NCBI GenBank assembly: GCA_019188255.1
Contig: JAETXT010000007.1
Location: 2,418,001-2,482,000, forward strand
From: Verticillium longisporum
Lineage: Eukaryota > Ascomycota > Sordariomycetes > Glomerellales > Plectosphaerellaceae
Length of the DNA stretch: 64,000 nucleotides
Reading direction: 5' to 3'
The position numbers and the translations under genes are program-made. Of this stretch, positions 1-13,159 are shown piece after piece (position 1 is the first letter of the stretch; each line of letters starts with the position of its first letter). The notes below the pieces were generated by a model. That model was not told where the DNA came from. It worked only from the letters and a program-made list of their open reading frames with translations, and did no database searches.

Positions 1-1426
1 GCTGGCCACCTTGGCTTCAAAAATGTCGGCCTTGGAGGATCCTGAACGAGATTTAGTCAGTAGGGTGCTCATGTGGTACAGTCCCGCGCTGGGTGCTCGC
101 GAGTTGGACGCAGTGGAATGTCGCGAACTGTGCTTGCCCTCGCCCCGCAGGCCTCGATCACGGCTGCTTGTGGGGGTCAGGACAGCGCCATACGACGCCG
201 GCACTGTTGACGTCGCGTAATGGTGGCAGTGTCTGGGATAGGAATTCGGTAGAAGATGTTGTGTCTCACCAATGGCTGTGGTCACGGCCGGTTGCTTGCG
301 GCTGACCTTCTTCTTGTCCTTCTTGGGCTTGATGGTTTCCGTGCTGGCCTTCGCCTTGAGAGTACCGCTGCTGCTCTCCATCTTTGAGGTCGGGGCCAGT
401 GCCACCTGGGGGATCGATGACACTGTCTCGGTCTCCACGGTCATGGATTGACCCGAACCCTCACCGGCGACCTTTGTCTTTGACTGCTTGGCTGACATGG
501 AAACAGTGCTAGGTTGGCGTGCGAGCGACGGAGGAGGGGCAGAGCTCTGGGACCGCCTGGAATCAGCCCGAATGGTACCATGGTCGTTGGCAATCTCCGA
601 AACAGGTACAGCCGATCGGGCAGCCCTGATGGTAGGGTATTCGACGGTGCCCTCGCCCGACAGCTTTTCGTTGACCTGTTCCAAGGCGGCATTGATATAA
701 CCAGGCGAGTTCGGCTGGCTCACTTCCTGGACGGTTTCTAGCGTCGAGCTGTTGTTGCCCATGGCGGGAGTTCGTAACCCAGACTGCGAATCGTCTGTAT
801 CACTGTCTGGCATGTTCGACGCACCATCCATCGCCGAGGCCGGAGGTTGAGGGAAGGGGTTGCACGCTGAACGCTGATTCTAGGAGGATCGGTGTCGATG
901 CGGCGTGTTGTAGAGACGCTGGGTCTGTGGAGCTCGGGGGAGGTGAGCGCAGCCGGGGGGAGACTGGCCAGCGAGGGCTGTCTCGTGGATATGACTGTTC
1001 TGTGATGATTGACGTCTTCTGTGGACCCGCAGATCTCGCGGTTAGGTCTGACGATACCGGTAACAGGGTTGGCGTTGTCGCGGCAGAGATTGTGTTGGAG
1101 CCGGGTGGTAGAATGGATTTGACGGATCGTGGGGTGCGAGCCGGACTTGTTTCTTGTTGGCTGTTTCTCCTGGACCTGGACACTGCTGTCGCCGAAGCTG
1201 AACGTGCCGCCGACGTGGACGCCTTGATGCGCGAGCGGGTGGGGGAGACATCCCGCGAAGCCACGGGCGATTGGCTCAAGGAAGTACTGGCGGAGGATTG
1301 TTTTGATGGTTGGCTGTCTTCGCCTCCAGCGGCGGAGGAGAAGGACAGTTGGGAGGTTTCGGGCAGCATATTGCGTGGAGGGCCGGCAGTCAAGCTGCCG
1401 GTGGACGAGTTGGCTGACCTATCCAT
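1..1426 (-). CDS. VAC7: Vac7-like vacuolar/PI(3,5)P2 regulator (N-terminal part, truncated by window edge)
   Basis: Seen: a Ser/Thr/Pro-rich reading frame starting at the ATG 1424-1426 and running toward base 1. It has a 66-nt intron at 204-269 (donor GTGAGA, acceptor CAACAG), and the last exon reads RSRSGSSKADIFEAKVAS before leaving the window. A basic stretch KPKKDKKKVSRKQ precedes the intron. Family knowledge: fungal Vac7 homologues, often named phospholipid metabolism enzyme regulator, are long low-complexity proteins with a similar basic block and ADIFEAKVAS motif before a C-terminal membrane segment, and they activate the Fab1 lipid kinase at the vacuole. The diagnostic C-terminus is outside the window, so the name is tentative. 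Odd: the frame open upstream of about 930 must be abandoned twice between about 850 and 935 to join the frame that reaches the intron, and no convincing intron bridges it, so indels are suspected. Upstream exons are possible. Confidence 0.5.
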
Positions 1427-2180
1427 GGAGGGAAGGCTTGATGCAGACGAAAGAGACAACGCAGGATCGGACCCTTGATTGCATGCCAGGAGAGTGGGAT
1501 GGGGAGTTCAACTAGATCGATGGTGATTGGAGGTAGGAGGGGTGTCTATCATCGCGATGGGATGACACGTCGCGGAGGAGGAGGGTTGCCCTTGAGGAGG
1601 GTAGCCCTTCGAGAGGGGCCTTTGGCGCGCAGGTTACGCTCGTCGAGTGTTTGTGTTTGTGTGTTTGTCTGCTGGGGGTTGTAGATGCCAGGATTGGAGA
1701 CTGAAGTTTCAGTGAAGGTGACAGACAGTCGTAAGTAGCGGCTGAGGTAGAAGGGAAAAGACGGCGTGCGTGATAGTTGGGGGTTTGCGGTAAGTGGCGT
1801 GGAGGCCGGTCCAAGGTCAGGTGTCGTGGTGGGCGGCGTCGTGGTTCAGAGGGGGATGATGGTGAGGATGGAATGACACAATCGAGCGCCGACGTGAGGT
1901 TATGGATTGACGGACGTGGTAAGCCGGGTCAGTCGGGCTGGCTGCTGCTGTTGCTGTGGGCACAGAAGGGGGGCCTAGGCGTGGACTGCAGGGCCACAGG
2001 CTGGCGCCTACCCAAACGGGGATGGTTTAGGTGCGATGGGGGGCGTTGGGAGAAAAAGAGCGGTGCACAGGAGGAGAACTGTGGGCAGCGCCGAGTGGGT
2101 TGAGAGAGAGGTTCGATCGATGGTGGATGATGTCGTTGGGGTCAGATGGGAAAAAGCTGGCCTAGTAGGGAGGTACATGT

Positions 2181-2212
2181 AAGGTAGAGGTAAGGTAGGT
2201 AAGGTAGGTACA
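2181..2212. repeat. AAGGTAGGT-type short tandem repeat
   Basis: Imperfect repeats of AGGTA/AAGGTAGGT in the gene-poor spacer. The related AGGTACCT motif recurs near 12246-12392 and as a CCTA array near 21792. Confidence 0.6.
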
Positions 2213-4170
2213 AGTTCAGGGCAGTGGGTGGGCACTATCAGTGAGGGCAGGTGGTAGTCAGGATAGTCAGGATAGGCAAGACAGGGCGCCGGGCTTCCTG
2301 GGCCCTGAGGGATGGGACAGAACGTGTCAAAGGTCAATCGGAATCGGGGGGTGGAAGGTCTAGCCTGTGCCTAGGTTCCCGGTAGGTCGTCATTGCCTTC
2401 CTTAGTGCGAGGGCAAGGTGGGAAAGTGGGCCGGAGGTGCGACACCTTACATGTACGCCTTCCCTCCTCAACAGCAGCAGCAGGGACGAGCCCGCCAAGG
2501 GACGGGCGGTCGGGGGCTCTCCAGAGGGATGTACCAGTGGAGGTACTCGCGTACCCGTTCTCTGGTCGCTCGAGGTAGCTCCTCCGGTATTTACCGCAGA
2601 AGAGGTACATGCCTCACACATGCAGCTACTTTTCGGCTGGCAGGTCCCCGCAGCGGACACACTTCTCCGCTGTGTTTCGCCTTGCACACTACCTGTACCT
2701 GAGAAGGACGCAGGACGCCGGAAGGGGGGTGGCAGGGGCGGGGGGCCTGGACGTACTTGGTATTCCAAGAAAGAACTCCTCGAAGCCAAGGGTGCTGCTG
2801 ACCGTCCGTCTGTCATTCAAGCCATTTCCCATTGATGCTGTAGGTTTGATGATGATTTTGCATTTCTTCTTTTGCCGTCGCCCCATCATGTCACGAGAGA
2901 GCCTGAAAGAACCCCTGCGATGGGGGATGGAAGTGCACGTGACGACATTTTTCATGTTCCACAGGCTTTCCGTCTGCTTCCACCAGAAAGTTCTAGTAAA
3001 AGTGAAGCAGAGAAGAAAAAAAAAAAGCTTGCCCCTCGGGCCTCACTCACCATCCTCGGCCTCGGGTCAGGCGCCCCTTTGCAACGACCCTTGCCCCTTG
3101 ACGCCCCGTTGTCCGTCCGTCGTGTTCCTCTCTCCTGGCCGCTCGGAAGAATCCCGCCAAAGAATGCGGAGTCGTTCAATAGAGCCGGCACCCCAGAAGT
3201 GTATCGAAGGCAGCAAGGGTGGTGCGAACGTGTGCATGTACCGGGTACTGTGGTCGTCGACAACGATACTGCACAGATACATGACCTGCACGTGTATTGA
3301 TGCAGCCCTCGGCGGTCACTCTGCTGTAGCCAGACGTGGCAGCGAAAGTACCCCTTCAGCCTTCACCGTCGCCTGTCTCCCTTTTTTCCCTCTTCCCTCT
3401 CTCCCCCCCAAAGCCCCCCGTCCCCTTCTCCTCGCAGGCTTGCCTCGTCTACTCCACCCTCAGTGCCAGCCCGCCAGGCCTGTCTGTACGGCTGCCAGAC
3501 TCCGCCGGGGACGCGCATTCATTCACACTTGGTGCCCTGTCTGTCCTGTCGGGGGCACACCTGGTGCCCCGTCGGGAGGGCATGAACCTGGTACCTGATT
3601 GTTGCGCGACTCAAGAAGAGACCAGTCTCCGCCTGGCAAGGTTCGCCATATGCCATCTACTAAGTGCCAGCGACGCGGTATGGACCCCTGGGCGAACAGC
3701 GAACCCCATCTTCACCCGTCCCAGCCGTCGTGTGCTGTCCGCCCACATCACCGCTAGTTTGCCGACCAGTGCATCCACGCCAGTGCATCCACGATCGGTT
3801 GTCTTGTCATCCAGGTCTTCCAGGCACTGAACGAATGATCATTGTGTCAGTAGTCGGGACCCAGACCAAAGTTGTGTGCGGGCGGATGCCAACCCCCATG
3901 CTTCTGCATACTCGAACACAGGTCACAAAGAAGGACATGTGGTCTGGCGATGGCCTACCAAACGGCACTGAGGTGACATTGAAGACATTTCTTGCTGACT
4001 TGCATGTCCCCTCTCCCCCACCGAAGAGCAACTTGCGAGGCCAGGCAGCGAGGCAAGGAGAAGGTTCTTTTTTGGAACAGCAGGCGGTGGGCAACGCAAG
4101 TGAACTCTTCAGCCCGTCATGTCCGGTCGGCCCTTGCTCAAGGCTCCGACCAGCGAGACAGAAGAGACTG

Positions 4171-4199
<29 letters not shown>
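4171..4199. repeat. (GCT)n trinucleotide repeat
   Basis: Nine to ten consecutive GCT/CTG units with no supported coding context. Confidence 0.85.
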
Positions 4200-4201
<2 letters not shown>

Positions 4202-5597
4202 CTGGCTTTCTCGCACATTGTCAAACGGCAGGGTCCTCGTCCGTGGAGAGGGACCTGAGACCCGACGTCACCGCCGCGCTGGCTGATTAAACATGATAAA
4301 ACGACCATCTCGGTTCGGCCGCACACTGGCATGGCACAGTACGGGCAGAACAGGTGGGCCGGGGACGAGCGGTGATAGCTGGGTGGTCATGCTGTGCGAC
4401 AGGTTCGCCGAGCGGCCCTGTTCGCCCTCATGCCAAATTGGCACTTGCAGCTCATCTTCGGGTGACTGACTGACTGACCTGTGATCATGGCACTCACCAG
4501 ACACAGACAAGGGCCCCCCGGAGAGTGAACCACGATTATTCGGCGTCCTGTCCCTTGTGTCGGTCACCCAAGCATCTGGGCCGAGGGAACCCAACATGTG
4601 GCGCAGCGCCTCCCACACATTGCCGCTCGACGTTGACGAACGCCAGGCGACCACGTCGCCCGCGCCTCTCATCCCAAAGCCTCACCGATCACCATGGACT
4701 GGAACACCCAACGCACATGGCATCCTGACCGCCCCCCGGACCTTCCATGCTTGCAGCCCTCCTCTGCTTGCCCTCTGTGACGAACCTGCTGCTGCTGCCG
4801 CCGTCCCTTGTGACGTCCGATTCTGCCAGTCTTGCTGCCATTCCCCAGACTGTCACCACCACCCACTCGGCCAAGGCCATCCTGCCAACTGGCCAGCGAG
4901 CCCACCACCACCACCACCCCCGTCGGCTCATCCCATAGTGTTCCGGCCTTGCGCACGCGCGCTCGCGCTCCCGAAGTGGGCCCTTCCTTGATCATCTGCG
5001 CAGGAACCCGGCGTTGATTAGTGCTCATCCTGGGGGCACCAGCATTGATGCCTGCGCAGCAGAGGGACGTGGCCGTGCCGTTGGACAGCCGCAGGCGGGT
5101 GGCTCTGGTGCTGTGCTGGCGCGACTTGTTGATGGTGCTCATCGGTGGTGAGCACTTTTATTAGGGGCTTCACCAATCACCCCAACCGTCCCTCATCTTC
5201 TCTTTCTCTGTCTCTCTCGTGGGGGTGCTCCCTGACCACCGACCGCACAACAGGGGGAAAGAGGACATGGCTGCCCGAGACCTTTTTTTCCGCACCCGTG
5301 GGGGCTGCTCGTCAAGGAAGAAGCAAGATGAGCGAGGGGTCCTTCCTCGTCCCAGCTTTGGGGGTCCATGTTCATTTGCGAGGGAATGAGAGGGACGGCA
5401 GCCTCAGCTTGTGATGTGTGCTTCGCTCGTTGGCTCGTTGGGTTGGTTTTTCATCGAACCATGACCAGGGTCAGGATAATGACGATAACGCGTCATCAAG
5501 TCATGCTGGGGGGAATCTATTGTGCCTCGAGGGCCGTTCCTCGACGGAAAAGGGGCAAGAAAACCCCGTGGGCCAATCGAACCTACGATTCAGAGGT

Positions 5598-5646
5598 ATC
5601 TCTCTCTCTCTCTCTCTCTCCCTCTCTCTCCCTTTTTTTTTCTCTC
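5598..5646. repeat. CT-rich microsatellite and T tract
   Basis: A long (TC)n run followed by CCCTCTCTC and a T8-9 tract, about 110 bp past the DIM1 stop codon on its 3' side. Slippage-prone. Confidence 0.8.
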
Positions 5647-5759
5647 AAGTACCAGAACGCCCAAACACCCTGCCCAAGGAAAATAGCAACTGTGACCTCT
5701 CCGCCTGCCCATGCTCCAGTCGTGTTGTTTCTTCTCGCGTGTAGTACGGCGTAGAATGC

Positions 5760-7463
<1,704 letters not shown>

Positions 7464-7962
7464 GGTGACAGGGTTGGATGTTCTTGGATGTTCAGTGCCA
7501 GTGCCTGATTTCGGAGCGCTTTCGACGGTCTCCTGGTGAGGGGTCAAGAATCGCAAGCAAGCCGGGGAGGTCTTGTAGTCGGTGTCGGTCGCGATGCTGG
7601 GATCTCGCCGTCGAAATAATTTGTCGGTGATGGCGGGGCAGTTCTGCAGCCGTTCAAGAATAAAAGTGGAGAGCGAGCGAGCGAGGAAGACGTGCAGGGA
7701 TCCGCCACCTACAACTTGAGTGCACCTTCAGCCTTGCGCCAAAAGCTCCCTCTGCAGACAGACAGACAGCCCTCCCAAGGCAGTGACTCTCGAGCGAGAG
7801 AGATCATCCCTCATCCTCTCCCACCCCAACAACGCCCTGTATTCGAGTAGGAGTTGCCAAAAAAACTCTTTCTTTCCTGAATCTTTCTTTTCTGAATCTT
7901 TCTTTCCTGAATCTTTCTTTCCTGAATCTTTCTTCCTGAACAACCTCTCCAAAGCCGCCACC
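7464..7962. promoter_or_regulatory. Divergent DIM1/PRP6 promoter region
   Basis: The 499 bp between two start codons facing away from each other. It must hold both promoters and both 5' leaders. The PRP6-proximal part contains a pyrimidine-rich 15-nt repeat (7868-7940). No TATA box was identified. Confidence 0.6.
7868..7940 (+). repeat. 15-nt tandem repeat in the PRP6 5' leader
   Basis: Four 15-nt units of CTTTCTTTCCTGAAT (second unit with one C-to-T change) and a 13-nt partial fifth unit, ending 22 nt before the PRP6 ATG. Strongly pyrimidine-rich on the sense strand. Confidence 0.9.
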
Positions 7963-10831
7963 ATGGCCAGTCGGCGCGACTTCCTCAGCCAACCGGCGCC
8001 CGAGAACTACATTGCTGGCATCGGCCGTGGCGCGACAGGCTTCACGACACGATCCGATCTGGGCCCGGCACGCGAGGGACCCAGCGAGGACCAGATCAAG
8101 GAGGCCGTGGCCAAGCGTGCGGCGCAGCTCGGCATCGGCGGCGACGGCAAAAAGGGCGACGACAAGGACGACGCCAAGGTCGGCGACGACGACCGGTTCA
8201 AGGACCCCGACAACGAGGTCGGCCTCTTCGCCGGCGGGCTCTACGACAAGGACGACGAGGAGGCCGACAGGATATGGCAGGAGGTCGACGACAAGATGGG
8301 CAGGCGGGGGCAGTGGCAGCGCGAGGCGCGCGAGCTGGCCGAGAAGGTGGTGTACGAGCGCAAAAAACCGAAAATCTCCCTGCCGTGAGGCGACCTCACG
8401 CGCGCCCTCGGCACTGTCCCCGACGACGAGTGGGCGAGCCTGCCCGAGGTCGGCGACCTCACCGGCAAGAACAAGCGCGCGCCCCCCGCCCCGCGCCAGC
8501 GCCAGTACGCCGTCCCCGACAGCGTGCTGGCGGCGGCGCGCGACGCCTCCGAGCTGGGCACCACCGTGTCCGACGACGGCGTCGCCCCGGGCCCCGACGC
8601 CGCCGACGGCACCGGCGGCACCGACGGCACCATGACCAACTTTGCCAAGATTGGCGCCGCCCGCGACAAGGTCCTCAAGTCGCGCCTCGAGCAGGCGTCC
8701 CTCGGCGGCACCGACACGACCGCCGGCAGCGCCACGAGCATCGACCCCAAGGGCTACATCACGAGCCTCGACAAGAGCATGATGAACGGCACCCAGGCGC
8801 AGGTGGCCGACATCAACCGCGTGCGGGAGCTCCTGACGTCCGTCACCAAGACGAACCCCAACAGCCCCGGAGGCTGGATCGCCGGCGCGCGCCTCGAGGA
8901 GCTCGCCGGCAAGACGGTGGCCGCCCGCAACGTCATCGCCCGCGGCTGCGAAAAGTGCCCCAAGAACGTCGACGTCTGGCTGGAGAACATCAGGCTCAAC
9001 GATGTCCGCAACGCCAAGATCATCGCCGCCGAGGCCATCAAGAAGAACGACAAGTCGGTGCTCTTGTGGGTCGAGGCCATGCGGTTGGAGAACGAACCGC
9101 GGGCCAAGAAGAGGGTCATCCGGCTGGCGCTGGACCACATTCCCGACTCGGAGGCGCTGTGGAAGGAGGCTGTCAATCTCGAGGAGGACCAGACGGACGC
9201 TCGCCTGTTGCTGGCCAAGGCGACCGAGATAATCCCTCTGTCGGTCGACCTCTGGCTGGCGCTGGCGCGGCTGGAGACGCCCGAAAATGCGCAAAAGGTG
9301 CTGAACAAGGCGAGAAGGGCGGTGCCGACGTCGTTCGAGATCTGGATCGCCGCTGCCAGGCTGCAGGAGCAGCTGGGGGCCAGCGTCAACGTCATGAAGC
9401 GCGCGGTCAACGTCTTGGTCAAGGAGTCAGCCATGCCGAAACGCGAGGAATGGATCGCCGAGGCCGAAAAGTGCGAGGAGGAGGGCGCCGTCGCCACGTG
9501 CGGCGACATCATCAAGGAGACTCTCGGCTGGGGGCTCGACGAGGACGACGATCGAAAAGACACGTGGATGGACGATGCCAGGGGGAGCATCAACCGCGGC
9601 ATGTACGAAACGGCACGGGCCATCTACTCGTACGCGCTCCGCGTCTTCGTCAACAGCAGGACGCTGTGGATGGCGGCGGCCGACCTCGAGAGGAACCACG
9701 GCACCAGGGCGTCGCTGTGCCAGGTGCTCGACAAGGCCGTCGACGCGTGCCCCAAGAGCGAGGTCCTGTGGATGATGCTGGCCAAGGAAAAGTGGCAGGC
9801 CGGCGAGGTCGACAACGCGCGGCGTGTGCTCGCGCGGGCGTTCAACCAGAACCCCGACAACGAGGACATCTGGCTGGCGGCCGTCAAGCTCGAGGCGGAG
9901 AACGATCAGCCGGAGCGGGCGCGCAAGCTGCTTGACGACGCGCGGGACAAGGCGCCCACCGACCGCGTCTGGATGAAGAGCGTCGTGTTCGAGCGCGTGC
10001 TCGGCAACACGGACGCCGCGCTGGACCTCGTCCAGCAGGCGCTGCAGTACTTCCCCGCGGCGGCCAAGCTCTGGATGCTCAAGGGCCAGATCTACGAGGA
10101 CCTCGACAAGCTCGGCCAGGCGCGCGAGGCGTACAGCACGGGCGTCAAGGCCGTGCCGGCGTCGGTGCCGCTCTGGCTCCTGTACGCGCGGCTCGAGGAG
10201 CGCGCCGGCCTCGTGGTCAAGGCGCGCTCCGTGCTGGACCGCGCGCGCCTCGCCGTGCCCCGGTCGCCGGCGCTCTGGTGCGAGTCGGTGCGCGTCGAGC
10301 GCCGCGCCGGCAACGTCAACCAGGCCAAGTCGCTCATGGCCAAGGCGCTGCAGGAGGTGCCCAAGAGCGGCCTGCTGTGGAGCGAGCAGATCTGGCACCT
10401 CGAGCCGCGCACGCAGCGCAAGCCGCGCAGCCTCGAGGCCATCAAAAGGTCGACAACGACCCCATCCTCTTCGTCGCCGTGGCGCGCCTGTTCTGGGGCG
10501 AACGCAAGCTGGAGAAGGCGCAGAACTGGTTCGAGAAGGCGCTGGTGCTGGACAGCAACAACGGCGACACGTGGGCTTGGTACTACAAGTTCCTCCTCCA
10601 GCACGGCACAGACGTGAGTGAATCCCTCGGGCTGGGCATTGGACGAACACTGGTGCACGAGGCTAACATTTACATGTTTCGCAGGAGAAACGGGGCGAGG
10701 TCATCACCAAGTGTGTGCTCGTCGAGCCGAGACACGGCGAATACTGGCAGGCGATTGCGAAGCGCCCAGCCAACGCGAGAAAGGGAACCGAGGAGATCCT
10801 CAACCTGGTGGCCAACAGTCTAGAAAGGTAA
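7963..10831 (+). CDS. PRP6: Pre-mRNA splicing factor Prp6 (U4/U6.U5 tri-snRNP), with two breaks
   Basis: Role: HAT/TPR scaffold bridging U5 and U4/U6 snRNPs in the tri-snRNP. Seen: the ATG sits in CCACCATGG, and the N-terminal PRP1 domain reads MASRRDFLSQPAPENYIAGI, then GRGATGFTTRSDLGPA and DNEVGLFAGGLYDKDDEEAD. Many HAT repeats follow from about 8640 (for example SLDKSMMNGTQAQVADINRV, then W-x-E repeats). A 71-nt intron (10614-10684) precedes the last exon, which ends LNLVANSLER. Corrected length is about 932 residues, as expected. Breaks: an in-frame TGA at 8386-8388 where homologues read K-I-x-x-Q-F-A-D-L, with coding sequence resuming in the same frame (GDLTRALGTV); and a one-base loss in the A run near 10444-10448 (ATC AAA AGG instead of ATC AAA AAG GTC), after which the frame reads VDNDPILFVAVARLFWGERK. 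An essential gene broken twice suggests consensus errors, though the TGA is not in a homopolymer. Confidence 0.93.
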
Positions 10832-11188
10832 AGACGGGACGTCAAACATGTATAAGACAGGGAAGCAGTGTACTATTGGAATTGCAGCGGATACATGATT
10901 ATATTCAACACTTCACAGGTAGCCCGAGGGCAGGGTCAATGGATCATTTCCAAGGTTGGATGGGATTGGTGGTGGTCATCAATTACTATGTCATGTCGCC
11001 GCGCCCTTCCATGTTGTGTGAACAGAAGTGAGCAAAAAGGGGAAAAAAAAAATCAGAAGAGACGGCGTCCCTGTGGCGACCACGCCATCCGTGGTCTCCA
11101 TGTCATAGTCCTACAGCAGAATCGGTGTAACGCCTTGCCACGTACTTTCCCCCAGGGTCGAACGGTGTGAAACGATGGAACGGCAGGC
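10832..11188. other. Convergent 3' spacer between PRP6 and the CWH-type gene
   Basis: 357 bp between two converging genes. It holds an A-rich tract near 11043 and no supported gene. Expected to contain both 3' ends. Confidence 0.5.
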
Positions 11189-11748
11189 TCACGGCTTGTT
11201 GCCGCTGCTGAACCAGGAGGAGGCGGCCTTCTTGACCTCGGCGGCCTTGTTCTCGACCTTGTGGTCGAACTCGTTGATGCTCTTGAGCGTCTCGGCCTTG
11301 GCGTCCTTGGCGAAAGCCTCAGCGTTGCTCTTCGCGATGCCGAACTGCTTGTCGGCTTCGGCGGCCTGGGACGTTTGTCAGTCAGGACTCTGGTCTCCGA
11401 TGGGACGGTAAGAAGGAAAAGAGAGAGAGAGAAAAAGAGGCAAGAAGGCTTACGGCGTGGTCAATCTTGGCACCAGTGCGGGCGGCGGCATCGCCCAGAG
11501 TGCCCTGGGCGCCGACATCGCGACCGGGAAGGTGGGACTTGATGCTGGCAGCGGCCCTGTGAGCGTCGGCTGCAAGAAGGGGAGGTCATGGTCAGCCAGC
11601 GGAACGGTGTCGGGACGGGGGAACGAATGCGCTTACCCTCAGCCTTCTTCTCGGCGACCTTGGGGCTTCCACCAGCAGCGAAGAGGTAGTAGCCGATACC
11701 GCCGGCGGCAGTGAGGCCGATGGCGAGGGGGGCCTTGGACTTGGACAT
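11189..11748 (-). CDS. Small calcofluor-white-hypersensitivity-type protein
   Basis: Seen: three exons (introns 11570-11636 and 11366-11453) encode a 134-residue protein starting MSKSKAPLAIGLTAAGGIGY with a short hydrophobic, glycine-rich N-terminal segment (residues about 7-22), followed by an Ala/Lys-rich amphipathic helix region (SHLPGRDVGAQGALGDAA, then ETLKSINEFDHKVENKAAEV) ending WFSSGNKP. Knowledge: Hypocrealean proteins of this form are routinely named calcofluor white hypersensitive protein, and the molecular function is not established. The N-terminal segment could be a membrane or mitochondrial anchor (inference). The TG repeat upstream falls in its leader or promoter. The start is the ATG after the TG repeat; a longer in-frame ATG at 11847 would add a His/Thr repeat tail and is unlikely. 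Confidence 0.8.
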
Positions 11749-11784
11749 GGTGATGGAAGGTCGGTGGGTGATGGGGAGGCGTGG

Positions 11785-11825
11785 AGTGTGTGTGTGCGTG
11801 TGTGTGTGTGCGTGTGTGTGTGTGT
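11785..11825. repeat. (TG)n microsatellite
   Basis: TG dinucleotide run interrupted by two CG steps, just upstream of the CWH-type start codon. Confidence 0.85.
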
Positions 11826-12877
11826 CGGTAGGAGCTGTGATCGTCAAGGTGCAGCGGATGGATTGATTGGTGAGTGTGAGAGAAGTGAGGGAGGGAAGGA
11901 CATAGGTGAGGCAGGCGGATGGGAAAGTACTTATTGCTCCCGGCTGTGGCTACGACTACGACATCACGTCTTGCAACAAGTCACTTCTCTCTTCTAGCCG
12001 CCTCCCTCCTGGGCCCAGCCTCTCTCTCTGCCTCTCTCTCTCTGTCACGCAAGGCCTGACGCTGACGGCCAGCTCGGGACGCCCATTCGCCCAGATCGGA
12101 GCCATGTCTCCAATTCCTGGCAGCTTCCCCCCTCTCCTCTCCGCTCTGGGCGCGTCTTCTGGTGCAAGAGTGATCGAGCTGTTGGATCATGATACATGAC
12201 GTAGTGCCGGCCAATGCGGGGACCCGCCGGTCCTGCCCTGCCTCTGTAGGTACGTGCCTAGGTACGTGCAGGTACGGTACCAGCTCTGTTTCTTGGCAAG
12301 CGCCAGACACAGGTCCTGAATGCAGGCAAGCACGGGCCTGCTTCTTCACGTACCCATCTTAGGATCTTAGGTAGGTACCTACCTGCCTTGAAGGTAGAAT
12401 GGCAGGCAAGACACGCATACCATGTCAGAGGTCCAGAGGTAAGATCAAGTAAAGCAAACTCGCCAAGACTCGCACCCAATGTAAGGAGACTTGCCGATCC
12501 GGAATGCAAATGCCATTCGACTCCAGTCCCACTGTCAAGCTCGAGCATCACCCACCCCCCTGTCCCTTCTGACCCGCAGGCAGATAGATGGTGGAGAGGG
12601 GGCCCCATCACTACTTGTACCCACGAGAAGCCATTTGCGTCATCGAACACAGCACAGCACAGCTAGACCTGCCTGCATTGGGGTCTGGATCTGGATCTTC
12701 TCAGCCGCGCACGGCACACCCGCGTCGCAGCTATGGAGATGGAGGACAGTGTCTTCGCAGCCACCACCCTTCCTCCGCTGGTCTGACCAGCCTGTTGCTG
12801 CCAATCAATCTCACCCTGCGCCCTAGAACTTTCAATTCTTCGAATCCCTGATTCCCCCCCTCCCCCGCCTCAGGTCT

Positions 12878-12909
12878 GGTTGGGTGCAACATTGGTTGGG
12901 TGCAACATT
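12878..12909. repeat. Perfect 16-bp tandem duplication
   Basis: GGTTGGGTGCAACATT occurs twice head to tail without a mismatch, about 250 bp upstream of the Mug65-like start codon. Confidence 0.9.
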
Positions 12910-13159
12910 GACAACCAGGAGCTAAGCCTCAAGCCCCCTCCCTGATGCCACAGTCGAACGGCCTTCACGTCAAACCATCGTGACCCGCCTGCCCTACTCT
13001 GCGGAAGCTCTCTCTTCGCTCACCTCTCCATCATCCATCCATTCGCCCTGCATCACAAATCTCGCTAGACATCACGACACTCGCCCGCTTCATCTCTGGA
13101 GGCGGCGAAGCAAGCCTGTCGACTCGGGCAACCGCCATGCCAAGCAACGAGACGTAGCC

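Larger units (their letters stand above)
1427..5759. other. Gene-poor spacer, 4.3 kb
   Basis: No reading frame here shows a recognisable domain, splice structure or signal. The longest frames are compositionally biased. Visible structure: AGGTA-rich stretch near 2181-2212, a GCT repeat at 4171-4199 and a CT/T tract at 5598-5646. It separates two leftward genes, so it holds the VAC7-like promoter and the DIM1 3' end. Confidence 0.5.
11749..13159. promoter_or_regulatory. Divergent upstream region of the CWH-type and Mug65-like genes
   Basis: 1.4 kb between divergent start codons. It contains a TG microsatellite (11785-11825), several AGGTACGT/AGGTACCT-type motifs at 12246-12392 and a duplicated 16-mer (12878-12909). 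No gene recognised. Confidence 0.5.

Noticed and set aside
2609..3598. 329-codon rightward open frame
   Set aside because: Biased Ser/Pro/Arg composition, no domain or splice support, and several overlapping frames of equal quality. Probably chance in GC-rich DNA.
7804..9294. 496-codon leftward frame across PRP6
   Set aside because: Antisense shadow of conserved PRP6 coding sequence, Leu/Val/Ala/Gly-rich with no family features.
8274..9935. 553-codon rightward frame in PRP6
   Set aside because: Arg/Gly/Ala-rich out-of-frame shadow of the HAT repeats.
9427..10650. 407-codon leftward frame over the PRP6 3' part
   Set aside because: Antisense shadow of conserved coding sequence.
10614..10684. 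Treating the PRP6 frame change near 10447 as splicing
   Set aside because: The true intron is at 10614-10684; at 10447 both sides are conserved coding sequence with no room for an intron.
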